From positions 1 to 52,038 of the forward strand of contig ONKY01000165.1 in NCBI GenBank assembly GCA_900318585.1: DNA of 52,038 bases, given 5' to 3'. Within the stretch, counting starts at the first letter, position 1. Each line of letters begins with the position of its first letter. Below, piece by piece: positions 32,401 through 41,602 of this stretch. The notes beneath the pieces were generated by a model, which was not told where the DNA came from, did not search any database, and worked only from the letters and a program-made list of their open reading frames with translations. The position numbers were made by a program, and so were the translations under genes. The stretch comes from an uncultured Prevotellaceae bacterium (GTDB lineage Bacteria > Bacteroidota > Bacteroidia > Bacteroidales > Bacteroidaceae).

Positions 32401-32564
32401 TCTGTGCTGACATCATGGGCCAGAAGAGCCAGCTCTGCAGCATTGCTAATGAGGAAGGGGTCTTCTTTTGTTCCGTTACCGCCAGCATAGTTTGCTGCGA
32501 CCTGAGCAACGCAACATGACACATGACAAATCACAAATGATAAAGCAATCGTTAGTCGTTTCAT
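29472..32564 (-). CDS. Secreted pectate lyase (PL1) with GLUG-type repeats and Fn3-like domain
   Basis: Secreted enzyme of 1030 residues (MKRLTIALSFVICHVSCCVA signal). The N-terminal half has GLUG-like repeats (GDGHTISGLYL, YLGGIVGRA, SGGIVGQA, MGGIVGRI), then an Fn3-like domain (about 370-450). The PL1 beta-helix begins at about 450 with HLAFPGAEGYGRFARGGRGG, YVSNLDADGPGSLRWAL and DHTIMDHVTASWGTDE, as in Bacteroidetes pectate lyases cutting polygalacturonate by beta-elimination. A calcium-type stretch DVDLDGLPNWWEEIRG lies at about 840, and the tail CYDLFGRRVSSSARGLVIRR resembles a sorting signal but runs on to end in LWLTP. The frame opens at 32612, upstream of the -7 box, so the start is 32564. 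Confidence 0.88.
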   Translation of the reverse strand: MKRLTIALSFVICHVSCCVAQVAANYAGGNGTKEDPFLISNAAELALLAHDVSTEKDFSLGRFFRLTQDIVVNEAVMATDLTKLQDYTGRPPFPETPAIGSFTNETDYIAFQGVFDGDGHTISGLYLTANQGVNYLALFRVIEDAEIRNLGISDLFVYAGAYLGGIVGRAINSRIINCYVNASHVYGWGSNSGGIVGQAMGSTKVQNCYYRGWLNGKNDMGGIVGRIGNGDVNSVLVENCYTTAVIELRGRENKGGVTATNSEGSIVRNCFFTEASATDAVWPAQDKGTTVGCRQLTEEEMCQEEFLGVLNANSRQIAAACRWQKGVTGFPEHDMTEMTADVENQRDVNKLAINPVPANGDTHADMDGDTPVLSWTAARDGKTVLQYIYIGTDSAAIANATSASAVATLGIENSFQLSDIGYQLSTRQVYYWRVDRVDADGLLTAGDVWSFQPRHLAFPGAEGYGRFARGGRGGRVVYVSNLDADGPGSLRWALTNGSGPRTVLFKVSGLIDMGFRQCKTDPCVTIAAQSAPGKGICVKGSDIGLGDDNICRFLRARRGLGTPDDTGNAIGTFYSDHTIMDHVTASWGTDETVSTRSSKNVTFQRSIISEALGITNHRKYSEGTNHGFAATIGGDIGSFHHNLLANCNGRNWSMGGGADANGRSQGRLDMFNNVVYNWNGRTTDGGAMRMQFVNNYYKMGPDTHQTILFSADNETGGDRDQFAYVSGNIRDNRDGSLTEDKLNVTYRATGPQPEKAWYAEPFFPSYATIESARDAYKSVLSDVGANQPFSDQTDWRIFRETLDRSYTYVGSKSGIRGEIDDEMDAGGFEDYPSNEWSDDYDVDLDGLPNWWEEIRGTSPRSRQLNYADTNKDLEGDGYTEIERYLDFMAQPHLLVAPGQSAVVDVPELFLGYTASPRFEAVSSSTDVTATLAADGLLTVQAGSQNALAEVALRVTDVEGSTFERRLCVAVTPYNTPLVNSIGTVGALPRPVTVCYDLFGRRVSSSARGLVIRRTTDAKGNVVVEKLWLTP

Positions 32565-32600
32565 TCTGCACTTAGTAGTTTTGTTTTCAAGTTTATGCTG

Positions 32601-32608
32601 CAAAGGTA
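32601..32608 (-). promoter_or_regulatory. -7 promoter box of the pectate lyase gene
   Basis: Minus-strand TACCTTTG, an exact match; the -33 region is A/T-rich without a well-placed TTG. With a terminator upstream (32665-32700) this makes the lyase gene a separate transcript from the rest of the locus. Confidence 0.6.
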
Positions 32609-32664
32609 GCAAAAAAACTGATACAAAAGGTGGAAAATCTGCTCAAAATGGTGTACTATCATGG

Positions 32665-32700
32665 AAAAAGCCCGCTCTGCGTTGGCAGGGCGGGCTTTGT
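32665..32700 (-). terminator. Rho-independent terminator after the beta-helix protein gene
   Basis: AAGCCCGCTCTGC (32668-32680) pairs with GCAGGGCGGGCTT (32685-32697), with one G-T pair and a 4-nt loop; on the minus strand it is followed by TTTTT. It lies 24 bp after the stop at 32724. Confidence 0.85.
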
Positions 32701-32723
32701 TATCGGTTTTTGAAGTCTGAGAC

Positions 32724-35700
32724 TTACTTAGCCACGTGCTTCTTACCGTTCTTGATGTAAATCTGTCCCTTTACAGGAGCAGTGATGCGCTGACCGCGGA
32801 GGTTGTACATCACATCGTCATCAGACTCGGTCTCAATAGCGTCGATGCCCATAACGGTACGAGTACGTGCCTTGGCGGCAATCTGCTCAGCAACACTCTT
32901 CTCTTCGATGGGCTGCACGTCAGGACCGTAAGCATAATTGAAGCCGTAGAAGCCGAGCTTAGAACCGTCGCAGTAGAACTTGTAAGTCTTGCCACCTACA
33001 ACATTGAACTCGATGATACCATTGTACTTCTCGTCAACAGTATTGTTGTCGAATACGGGATTCTGCTCACCGTCAACAGTGAGGTGGAACTTCTTACCAC
33101 TGTTCAGAGAAACAGCAGCAGCAATCACGCCGTCGTACTTCGGAGCAATGATGTACCATGTACCACCGGCCTTGTTGCCATTCTGGCCGTTACCAGCAGT
33201 CATAGCCACATAGCCTTCAACGCTTCCGTCAGCCTTTCCTGCACCGAATTCTGCACCACCTTCCTCACCGAAGGTCAGTGTAGCAACAACTTCATTCTCA
33301 TTCTTCACTTCAACAGCGTCGCCAGAAGCATGAGTCTCATCCACCTGGATAGCATAAGTAACATTACCCTGGTGAATATCGGGTACGAGCTTCCAAGAAA
33401 CATTGTCAAAGTAGTAGTTGTTCTCCAGAGTCTTATCCTTATTCAGATTGAAGGCAAGCGTCTGCATACCAGTCATCTTGGCACCCCAATCCTCATGGTC
33501 GGTAATCGTGCCCTCAATGACAACCTCCTGCCACTCGGTCGTAACCTTCAACGGGCCACTGAAGCCGTCTACGTACCAACCGATATAGTTACCAGGAGTA
33601 GAGTGAGCCTGAAGATCAACCTCTGCATCCTTGTCTGCCTTGATCATGAACGAGATTCTGAACTTCTCGCCAGCAGCGAACACGTGCTTCTTCTCGTAGA
33701 TGAAGAACTGGGAATCCCACTCCTGAGCTGCATTGTCTACAGAATGAACAACTGCACACTTAGAGCCGTCTACACCAGCACCTTCTTTCACGTTCCACTT
33801 AAAGGCACCACCGTCCTCACCGTTCTTCGTAACCAGGCAGCCGCCATCTTCGAGTTCACAGTGACCGTTAACGATAAGCTCATCAGGATCCTCTTTCAAG
33901 AGCTCGAATACCTGTACCTTGCTGATTTCAGCTGTTCCAAGCAGCCAGCCTTGCTGCCAGAGTACGTGAGCGTCGTTACCACTATTGGAGTAGGGGAATT
34001 TCTCAAAGGTTACATCGATAGGCTTGAACTTATTAGTAGCCTTTACGTCAATAATCTGCTGAGTGTTACCAACCCATGTACCCATGTTCACCTGTACCTG
34101 ACCGTCTGCGGGAATCTTGGCATAGAAACGAACCACGTAGTCCTTGCCCTCCTGGAGGTTGAACCAGTCAAGAGCGAAGAGCTGCAGACCCCAGATATCG
34201 TTCTGCTTCACAGTGTTCGTCACAACCAATGCGCCATCCTTCACGTCGTATGATGCACCCTCGGGAGCGCCCATATTGTAGTAAGGATACTTCGTCTCCT
34301 TTGTCCAGTCCTTCTCAGCAATGAGAATACCAGGAGCAGGATAGATAGGATCAATCGTGATGTTCTTGATAGCTACCCAGTTATAGGTCGGATTCTCGTG
34401 AGCAACACCAAACTTGAAGGTACCATCCTCAGCAACCACGCCCTCGGCAGTGAACTTGCCATAGATACCCTTCATGCCGTTGTACTCGAATGCAGTTCCT
34501 GTAGCCAGGTCAACCTTATTGTTGCCAACAAAGAACGAACCACCAGCTACGTCTTCACCCGACTCGCTATAAGCACGTACAAGAGCTGTAACCTGATACT
34601 TCTCGCCAGGATTCAGACCTGCCAGCGTGTAGGTTTCCTCACCAACGCCGAGAGGTCCGGGCTTACCAACCCAGTTCTCGATGAACGGAGTTACCATACC
34701 AGAAGGATCATTGCCCTCGTTACCCTCTACTGACCAAGTATTGATATGGAAAGCATTGGTATTGGTGCAAGTCCAGTTGGCCATGCTGTTGTCAGCGACA
34801 GTGCCAGCCTCGATGATCTCGTAGCTTGCAACACTGGTCTTTGCAGCCTTAATAGCTGCAACCAAAGCAGTGTAATTATCAACAGACTCTTCAGCTGCCA
34901 AAGCCTCGTCAAGAGCAGCCTTGGTAGCATTAGCCATCTTCTTAGCAGCCAGTTCCTCTGCCTCGGGCTTCACCTCAGCATAAGCCTCATCCATAGGCTT
35001 CTGGAATATAAGCGACTTGATCTGGATGGTATGCCAGTTGGTACCAGCCTTATCCTTACCATAACCCAGCTTCAGGACACCATCCTTCACCTTCACATTC
35101 GCAATGGTGTATTCACCATTCTCAGCAGTAGCAGTAGCGATATGGGCGGTCACGTAAGCCTTCTTGTTGTTAGCAAAGACATAAGCTACATCGGTAGCAC
35201 CGTCCTCAAGGTCGGACTCGAAGCCACGACCGTCGGTATAGAATGCATTGGCAAAGAGTGTAACGGTATACTTGCCGTTAGGCAGGTCTTTCACTTCCTG
35301 ATACATCAGCTCACCAGTAGTAGCAACATTGCCCTCATACTTCTCCATCATGTTGGAGGTACGGCCGTCAGAAGTTGTAACGGCAGGTGCATACTGCGTA
35401 GCGCAAACACCACCTGCATGCCAATCTCCTTGAGAGACACCGACCTTAGCAGTCATGTCGAACGGAACTTTCTGCATGAAGGGAACAAGGAACGAAGGAT
35501 CACCCAGCTTCTCCAGAGCCTGCACGGAAGAGCAGTCTACCGTGAAGTCGCCAACCTCAGGATCCTCGAAATCAGTTACACCAATGACAGAGTTCTGGAC
35601 AGGCTCTGCCTCGTCGCCAGTGTTCTGCTTGTCAGCAATGTCGGTCAGTACACCATCAATGGTCTTCTGGAATGAGTTGTGGTCAATCTCCCAAACGGGG

Positions 35701-38096
35701 TTCGGTGACTGCTGTCCCTTGTTCATATCAGCCACGAAGTTGTCGCGGCCAGGCTCGCTGATGATGCTGTTCTTCAGCACATAGCGCAACCAGGTCTGAC
35801 CATTCTGACGATGCTGGAACGAATTGGAGTTAGGATTGTGGATGGTAGAGTTCTGAATGATGAACGACTGCTGCTCCAAGCCAGCCTCGGTAGCCTTCTG
35901 GCCACTCTGGCTACTGAAAATATAACTCTTTGCAGCGTCAATGGTAGAATTCTCAATATTAAGCGTCTCTACAACACCACCACCATTGAAGTTGAACACG
36001 GTCTTCTTCTCGGCAGCCATAAACACCTTACTGCCTACGAAATCGAGCTTAGGAATCAGGTTCTTCACCTTGTTACCATAGACGAGATCCTGCTTCAGAC
36101 CAGTCACCTTCACATTGTTGAAGGAAATGTTTCCAATGCTATAGAAACCGTTATCCTGCAACAAGTACTTGTTACCAGCCAGCGTTACGAAAGGCTTCTC
36201 CAGAGCACTTGCATCAATGGTAATACCCTTGATGGAGAATGCACCACCCAACGTCATCGGCTTGGTAGCCTTCAGGATAACTTCTGCGCCGTCAGCAGCA
36301 ACGAAGTTAACAGGAGCATCAGTCTTGATCTCACCAGAGGTCTCGTAAGAACCTGCGGGGAAAGTGATGGTAATGCTCTTCGGCATCTCACTCTTCTTGA
36401 GCTCACCGTTCAACTGGGCAACGAAGTCGCCAGCAGCCTCGAAAGCGACAGCGGGTGTAGCGTAAGGTACGAGCCAGCGGGGATCACCGACCTGGAACTT
36501 AGCCTGCATAGAGGACTCTTCAATGGTCAGGTCACCGTTAGCAAAATCCTTCAGCTTGGTAATACCTACAATACTGTTCTTGACAGGTTCGAAGTTGTCA
36601 CCTGTAGACTCCTCCTTACCGTTGTCAACGATATATTCGGTATAGACGGTCTTACCATCCTTCTTTTCCTTCTTTGTCTCGGTCCAGAGGAAAGAGTTGC
36701 CCTCAATCACCCACTTGGGATAAGCGTGGAGCACACCACCGTTCATGCCCATGCAGAAACGACCAGGACGGCCAGAGTCAAAGATAATGTTATTCTTCAC
36801 CTCGTAAGTCTGCCAAATCTGGCTGCGCATACGATGGTTGATGATATGCTTGTTATAAGCAATACCCTTCAGGGTAGAGTTGGTGATAGAGAATACCTGC
36901 TCTTTCAAACCAGCCTGAATCAGGATGGAACCAGCCTGAGCATTGTAGAGATAACCCGTGTGTTCACCCTTTGCATAGATAGTAGACTTGTTGATAGCCA
37001 GCTTGCCAATGGCACCGCCACCGAAGCAGTCAAACACACTCTGTTCGCCACCAGCAAGTTCGATCACGCTGTTGGAGAGTTCCACCAACGGGAAGATGTA
37101 CTTCTGACGGTTGGTAGAAAGTAGCGGAGCCTTCAGGTTCTTAACCTTGATATTGCTCAGCTGAATATTATCCTCGAGAACAATGAGACCCTTACTGTCG
37201 GCAGCCACTGCAGGCTTATCCGACATCTGGATGAACGGACCATCAAGTTCAGATGCATCAATAGTAGCAGGGCTAATAGCATCGCCCAAAATCTGGATGC
37301 CACAGTCAGCTACGATAGGAGCGGAGATGGTGTACCATGCACCGGGCTGAAGTGTGAACTTGTCAGCATCGGGATTAGCAGCACGATAAGCAGCAATATA
37401 GCTGCTCAGCTCTGCACCTTCAGTAATCTCACTCGACAGGGGTGTTTCATTGCCATACAGGCGAAGAGCCTGCAGGACGAGGTCATTCTGATTGCCAGCA
37501 GTCTTAGCAATAATCTCGTAAGACTTAGAGATGTCAAGTTTTGCAGAAAGCATCACCGACTTGTCCCACGTAGACTTGCTCAGTTCCATGTCACTGACAA
37601 TGTCCTCAACGACCTCATTCGTCGCCATATCAATCACGACCAATTCAGGCTTGCCCGTCTTACTGGCACTTCCGGAGAAGAACAGCCTGATTTCCTTCGT
37701 GTCCTTGATAAAGAAATGAGGCATACGGCTCTTTCCGACCACAATCAGACCTGCGGTAGCTCCCTCACGCGATTTCACGGTAAAGTAGCCACCCCAATTC
37801 TTCTCTTCACTGGTCACAATCATCGTGTCAACATCAGAATAGATGTCATACCATACATTGGCACGATTGGTCTGTTGCACCATAGGAGCCTGATCGGACT
37901 CGTACTTCACCCACTGCTTTGCAGCAGCAGTCAAATACCAGCTACCATCAGCGTGCTTCTCCGTCAAGTTATTCGTAATGATCAGCTCAGCAGTCTGACC
38001 AGCAAGAATACGCGGAGAGCGTGGCGTCACAGCTCCCTGAGCAACTCCGATTGCTGCAACCAAGAAGGTTGCAATAGCAAATAAAGTTTTTTTCAT
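32724..38096 (-). CDS. Very large secreted beta-helix protein (DUF4957/DUF5123-like), internally duplicated
   Basis: Secreted protein of 1790 residues; MKKTLFAIATFLVAAIGVAQ is the signal. Two related right-handed beta-helix units occupy about 230-555 and 565-880. Both contain an N-S-I/T-I ladder and finish alike: ESTGDNFEPVKNSIVGITKL...GDPRWLVPYA and NTGDEAEPVQNSVIGVTDF...GDPSFLVPFM. This fits the DUF4957/DUF5123 beta-helix found in pectin loci, which lacks proven activity. Beta-sandwich modules that look carbohydrate-binding follow (about 890-1020, 1110-1240, 1420-1570 and 1590-1720), with an Ala/Lys-rich helical linker (ATKAALDEALAAEESVDNYT). The end is MYNLRGQRITAPVKGQIYIK, a sorting-type tail. 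It is probably co-transcribed with the gene upstream (48-bp gap, no promoter seen). Role inferred: binding or processing pectic polysaccharide. Confidence 0.8.
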   Translation of the reverse strand: MKKTLFAIATFLVAAIGVAQGAVTPRSPRILAGQTAELIITNNLTEKHADGSWYLTAAAKQWVKYESDQAPMVQQTNRANVWYDIYSDVDTMIVTSEEKNWGGYFTVKSREGATAGLIVVGKSRMPHFFIKDTKEIRLFFSGSASKTGKPELVVIDMATNEVVEDIVSDMELSKSTWDKSVMLSAKLDISKSYEIIAKTAGNQNDLVLQALRLYGNETPLSSEITEGAELSSYIAAYRAANPDADKFTLQPGAWYTISAPIVADCGIQILGDAISPATIDASELDGPFIQMSDKPAVAADSKGLIVLEDNIQLSNIKVKNLKAPLLSTNRQKYIFPLVELSNSVIELAGGEQSVFDCFGGGAIGKLAINKSTIYAKGEHTGYLYNAQAGSILIQAGLKEQVFSITNSTLKGIAYNKHIINHRMRSQIWQTYEVKNNIIFDSGRPGRFCMGMNGGVLHAYPKWVIEGNSFLWTETKKEKKDGKTVYTEYIVDNGKEESTGDNFEPVKNSIVGITKLKDFANGDLTIEESSMQAKFQVGDPRWLVPYATPAVAFEAAGDFVAQLNGELKKSEMPKSITITFPAGSYETSGEIKTDAPVNFVAADGAEVILKATKPMTLGGAFSIKGITIDASALEKPFVTLAGNKYLLQDNGFYSIGNISFNNVKVTGLKQDLVYGNKVKNLIPKLDFVGSKVFMAAEKKTVFNFNGGGVVETLNIENSTIDAAKSYIFSSQSGQKATEAGLEQQSFIIQNSTIHNPNSNSFQHRQNGQTWLRYVLKNSIISEPGRDNFVADMNKGQQSPNPVWEIDHNSFQKTIDGVLTDIADKQNTGDEAEPVQNSVIGVTDFEDPEVGDFTVDCSSVQALEKLGDPSFLVPFMQKVPFDMTAKVGVSQGDWHAGGVCATQYAPAVTTSDGRTSNMMEKYEGNVATTGELMYQEVKDLPNGKYTVTLFANAFYTDGRGFESDLEDGATDVAYVFANNKKAYVTAHIATATAENGEYTIANVKVKDGVLKLGYGKDKAGTNWHTIQIKSLIFQKPMDEAYAEVKPEAEELAAKKMANATKAALDEALAAEESVDNYTALVAAIKAAKTSVASYEIIEAGTVADNSMANWTCTNTNAFHINTWSVEGNEGNDPSGMVTPFIENWVGKPGPLGVGEETYTLAGLNPGEKYQVTALVRAYSESGEDVAGGSFFVGNNKVDLATGTAFEYNGMKGIYGKFTAEGVVAEDGTFKFGVAHENPTYNWVAIKNITIDPIYPAPGILIAEKDWTKETKYPYYNMGAPEGASYDVKDGALVVTNTVKQNDIWGLQLFALDWFNLQEGKDYVVRFYAKIPADGQVQVNMGTWVGNTQQIIDVKATNKFKPIDVTFEKFPYSNSGNDAHVLWQQGWLLGTAEISKVQVFELLKEDPDELIVNGHCELEDGGCLVTKNGEDGGAFKWNVKEGAGVDGSKCAVVHSVDNAAQEWDSQFFIYEKKHVFAAGEKFRISFMIKADKDAEVDLQAHSTPGNYIGWYVDGFSGPLKVTTEWQEVVIEGTITDHEDWGAKMTGMQTLAFNLNKDKTLENNYYFDNVSWKLVPDIHQGNVTYAIQVDETHASGDAVEVKNENEVVATLTFGEEGGAEFGAGKADGSVEGYVAMTAGNGQNGNKAGGTWYIIAPKYDGVIAAAVSLNSGKKFHLTVDGEQNPVFDNNTVDEKYNGIIEFNVVGGKTYKFYCDGSKLGFYGFNYAYGPDVQPIEEKSVAEQIAAKARTRTVMGIDAIETESDDDVMYNLRGQRITAPVKGQIYIKNGKKHVAK

Positions 38097-38144
38097 GCTT
38101 TTTTGGTTTTAGTTAATAATAAAATGATATAAAGGATTAATAAT

Positions 38145-39485
38145 CTATTTCATAATTTTCCTGCCTTCCTTCACAACAATGCCTTCGTGACTATCTTTCA
38201 CACGCTGGCCCTGCAGGTTGTAAGCAGGAGCGTCGATGACCTTACAGGGAATGTTGGCAATACCGTCAACGACGGGCGGCTCCTCATTCTGTTTTCCAAC
38301 GCGATCGGCCCAAGGATTCTCGGGCATTTCACCATTAATGGGATTACCGGCAGCAGCCGTCGGTTCAGTGGTAAACCTGGCCGACATATAGTCAAACGTG
38401 TTCAAATATTCAGTCTCGGCCCCCTCTGTAGCAGAAACCAAGGCAAAGCCCACCAGATACAGGCGACCCTTGATGCCAATCTTAATAGCGGTTTCAGGTG
38501 TCCAATCCACCTTCTTGCCCCAACGGTCGGCATAGCAGTTATAGCCCGTAGCCGACATAGCATCAGACTCAGGATTGTCAGAATAAGGGTTACAGTCCTT
38601 TGCATCAGCAAAATAGTAGGAAGTCTCCAACTCCGTCAGACCGTCAATAGGTAACTTTTTAAACTCGCTCTTTTTGGTCTCGCTCTCAAAAAAGGCATCA
38701 TATTCTGACGAGGGTAGTGAATTAGTCAGGTCAACAGAAAACTTGAAAGGTTGATTCGTGGTAACAAGCGCAGGATTGTAATGCAGATTGGTGAACGAAT
38801 CGTCTTGCATCATCTCAAAACCGCAGCCGTAGTTCTTGAACGTCTTGACATACTCCATCCAGCCCAATGAAGAAAAATACTCCTCATCCATTCCCTCAAG
38901 ATAATCCACACCGATACTGGGATCACGGTATGCTCTGTTTGACAGGGGTGTGCCGTCAGCAGTATTGATATACTGGGCAAATACACGACCACCATTGCTG
39001 GGGCAGGCGTTATGGTTATAGTTATATCCATTCGAACTACACTTGGCATCAGGCAGACAGACATAATAGAGAATCACCTTCTTCAGATTCTTGAAACCTC
39101 TGCTGTTATCCGTGTTCTTATTGGTTTTCATGTTTGTACACACCCCATTGAGGTTAAGTGTTTCACTATAGAGAGTGATTCCCCGGTAATACCCCTTCTT
39201 CAGTGTAAAGCCTGTTTCAGGGTCGGTATAGTCGTTGCGGAAAGCCACTTGATAGTTCCAGTCTTCGTCTGACACACCTTCAAAAGGCATATCCACAAGA
39301 CCGAACGTATTGGGCAATTCATTCACACACCACGGATACAGGTCACCATCTTCCTGACTGACAGTATCTGCCGTGAGGTAAATGACACGTGTTTTCTCCA
39401 GTGTCGTTGTTAAATCTGCATTCTGGGCATAGGTCGTAAGCATGCCAAAGAATGCCACTGAAACAAATGTAATCAGCTTTTTCAT
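38145..39485 (-). CDS. Secreted protein of unknown function in the pectin locus
   Basis: Protein of 446 residues with signal MKKLITFVSVAFFGMLTTYA and a C-terminal tail YNLQGQRVKDSHEGIVVKEG, as in other secreted proteins here. The middle has several cysteines (CVNELPN, GVCTNMK, VCLPDAKCSSNGYNYNHNAC, NYGCGF, DCNPY, YNCYADRW), which may form disulfides, and repeated aromatic strands suggesting a beta-sandwich such as a carbohydrate-binding domain. I do not recognise the family. It lies between susD and the beta-helix gene and has its own -7 box. Confidence 0.75.
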   Translation of the reverse strand: MKKLITFVSVAFFGMLTTYAQNADLTTTLEKTRVIYLTADTVSQEDGDLYPWCVNELPNTFGLVDMPFEGVSDEDWNYQVAFRNDYTDPETGFTLKKGYYRGITLYSETLNLNGVCTNMKTNKNTDNSRGFKNLKKVILYYVCLPDAKCSSNGYNYNHNACPSNGGRVFAQYINTADGTPLSNRAYRDPSIGVDYLEGMDEEYFSSLGWMEYVKTFKNYGCGFEMMQDDSFTNLHYNPALVTTNQPFKFSVDLTNSLPSSEYDAFFESETKKSEFKKLPIDGLTELETSYYFADAKDCNPYSDNPESDAMSATGYNCYADRWGKKVDWTPETAIKIGIKGRLYLVGFALVSATEGAETEYLNTFDYMSARFTTEPTAAAGNPINGEMPENPWADRVGKQNEEPPVVDGIANIPCKVIDAPAYNLQGQRVKDSHEGIVVKEGRKIMK

Positions 39486-39534
39486 AATGCGTGTATGTTT
39501 TGTCTTTAGTTATCTAATATATACAATTCGCCTA

Positions 39535-39542
39535 CAAAAGTA
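39535..39542 (-). promoter_or_regulatory. Internal -7 promoter box in the polysaccharide locus
   Basis: Minus-strand TACTTTTG fits TAnnTTTG, 50 bp upstream of the ATG at 39485, in the gap after susD. No well-placed TTG at -33, so it may be weak or may need an activator. Confidence 0.5.
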
Positions 39543-39593
39543 AGAAATATTTGTGGCTTTCGGAAATATTTTAAAATAATTAACAGAATTTAA

Positions 39594-41522
39594 TTAGTAT
39601 CCGTTTGTACCGAACTCGTCAGGGTTGGCAATCTGATCCAGGAACTCCTGCGGAACGGGACGTACCAGGTTACGCTGGTTGAACACGGTAATGTGAGGAT
39701 TCCCGCCCTCTTGCGTCAGATAATCCTGGGAAAGGCGGCCTGTACGTTTCAAGTCGTACCAACGCCACTGCTCACCGCACAACTCACGCGCGCGCTCCTT
39801 TAATATAAAGTCTATGGTCATAGCATCTGCCCCCACCTCCATCTTTGCGGCATTGGTGGAAAGGGCGGCATGGCGACGAACGGCATTGATGCAGGCCAGA
39901 CCTTCCGACTGATGCTGACCGCTGATGACAGCAGCCTCGGCAGCCAACAGATAGATGTCAGTGAGTCGGATAATGGCAATATCCTGCTCACACTCTTGGT
40001 TGGAATGCAGGTACTTCACGCAGGAGAACTTCTTGAGCGAGGGCATGAGCGAACGCATATAGCTATTCTTAGCCAGTCCGCCTATTTTCTTCGTTGGGCC
40101 GTCGCCCACTTTATCCATGTACTGGTTGGGGCCGGCAGCGAGGAACTTCTGCTTTGCACACCATGCAGAATCCAAGTCCCAATTGGGCGTAAAACATCCC
40201 ATGGCGGCATCGTCGTCCTCCAATTCAAACACGGCATCAGTAGCCTCGCCACTGTCGGCATAGTAATTAAAGCCCGTACCACGCAAGTCAAGTGCTGTCT
40301 TGATGTTACCCTTGATGGTGTAGTTCGAGGTAATCGGACGGCCACGTTTGTCCACTTCCTTGTAGACGAGGGAGTCCTTTCCGTAGAGTATCCAGTTGGT
40401 ATAGTTCACCGCAAAGGAATTGGAGCTGATGAAATACTTATAATAGAAACTGTCAGAGAAGCGGGTGTCAGGTGTTGTCTCCGAAGGCTCGAAGCACTTT
40501 TGAAGCAGATAGAGCGTAGGCCGCCATACGGTAGCGTTGGCACGGCCGTAGCGCCAGCCGTTACTGCTGATGCCGAAGTTCTGCGCGGCCGAGCCAATGG
40601 CCATCTCATAGTACTGACGGGTACGCCCGCGGTTCCACCACTCGGGATTGTAACCGTCCACATGGTCCACGGCCTCTGTGAAAAGATTTTCCTGGTTCTG
40701 CTTGTTGTTGTCGGGTAGCCAATACTTGGTGCTACCGCTCTGCTGGTCATCGCTCTGGTAGAGCCGGCGGGCCTGGATAATCTGTTGTGCGGCCTGCCAG
40801 GCTAATTCGGCATACTGTTTTTTCTCGGCAGAACCGTCAGCATAGAGGCGAGTGCGTTGCAGGTAGGCCTTGGTGAGCATGGCCAGAGCGCTCCACTTCG
40901 TTGCACGTCCGCGGTCAGCCTGCACCTCGGGCAGGTGAGTAGCGGCGAACTGCAGGTCACTGATAATCTGGTCATAGAACTCTTCTTCCGAAGCCCGGGT
41001 GGCACGCTCCACAGAGCCTGACTCGGCAATGCTCGATGTGTTGAGCACCACCCCACCCCAGTTCTCTACGATGTGCCAGTTGGCAAAGGCACGCAGGAAA
41101 TAAGCCTCAGCCACCTTGGCCGTTCGAGAGGAGTCGGCGCTGCTGTTCTGGTAGTAGATGGCAGTATTGCAGTAGGCCACCGTTCCATAGAGGGCATTCC
41201 ACACCACACGCACCACGCCGGTCGATGTGTTCAGGTTCTCGTTATAGTTGGTCAGCTCGCCATGACTGTCGTTGCGACCACCGTTCATCCAGAGGTCGGT
41301 ACCCATCTCCATGAGGTCTATGCCATCCATCTTACCGTAGAGGTAATAAATGTTCTCGTAACAAGCCTCCACCAGCCCGTTGAAGCCGGCCTCGCTGGGA
41401 TAGACTATCTCCTGGTCGAGCGAGGAATAGTTTGTCTCGTCAAGGGAGCAGGCGACGAGAAGGGGCAAAATGGCTGCGCGACCCACGAAAGCTATTATCT
41501 TTTTTGAAAATACCTGTTTCAT
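39594..41522 (-). CDS. susD: SusD/RagB family outer-membrane glycan-binding lipoprotein
   Basis: Surface lipoprotein of 642 residues that binds oligosaccharides over its SusC partner. The lipobox ends at C25 (PLLVACSLDE). The SusD fold is seen in EAGFNGLVEACYENIYYLYG, the TPR-like helices with VVWNALYGTVAYCNTAIYY and AEAYFLRAFANWHIVENWGG, and the C-terminal LTDIYLLAAEAAVISGQ, INAVRRHAA and ILKERARELCGEQWRWYDLK blocks. It is somewhat longer than the common 500-600 residues. It follows susC by 80 bp with a hairpin in the gap. The symbol denotes the family; starch is not implied. Confidence 0.94.
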   Translation of the reverse strand: MKQVFSKKIIAFVGRAAILPLLVACSLDETNYSSLDQEIVYPSEAGFNGLVEACYENIYYLYGKMDGIDLMEMGTDLWMNGGRNDSHGELTNYNENLNTSTGVVRVVWNALYGTVAYCNTAIYYQNSSADSSRTAKVAEAYFLRAFANWHIVENWGGVVLNTSSIAESGSVERATRASEEEFYDQIISDLQFAATHLPEVQADRGRATKWSALAMLTKAYLQRTRLYADGSAEKKQYAELAWQAAQQIIQARRLYQSDDQQSGSTKYWLPDNNKQNQENLFTEAVDHVDGYNPEWWNRGRTRQYYEMAIGSAAQNFGISSNGWRYGRANATVWRPTLYLLQKCFEPSETTPDTRFSDSFYYKYFISSNSFAVNYTNWILYGKDSLVYKEVDKRGRPITSNYTIKGNIKTALDLRGTGFNYYADSGEATDAVFELEDDDAAMGCFTPNWDLDSAWCAKQKFLAAGPNQYMDKVGDGPTKKIGGLAKNSYMRSLMPSLKKFSCVKYLHSNQECEQDIAIIRLTDIYLLAAEAAVISGQHQSEGLACINAVRRHAALSTNAAKMEVGADAMTIDFILKERARELCGEQWRWYDLKRTGRLSQDYLTQEGGNPHITVFNQRNLVRPVPQEFLDQIANPDEFGTNGY

Positions 41523-41562
41523 ATAGAAGTATGTTGTTTTGTTTTCTATTGTCTTTAATTCC

Positions 41563-41597
41563 TATACCCACCCTCTCTGGAAAAGAGGCGGGGATAT
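41563..41597 (-). promoter_or_regulatory. Hairpin between susC and susD
   Basis: On the minus strand CCCCGCCTCT pairs with AGAGGGTGGG across a 7-nt loop (8 of 10 pairs). There is no T tract right after it, so it may stabilise the susC 3' end or lower read-through into susD rather than stop transcription. Its composition resembles the dispersed CCTCCCC elements. Confidence 0.5.
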
Positions 41598-41602
41598 GGC
41601 TT

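Noticed and set aside
32736..34253. 505-codon plus-strand frame antisense to the beta-helix protein
   Set aside because: The minus strand has signal peptide, internal duplication and terminator in the right places; the plus frame lacks a leader and a family.
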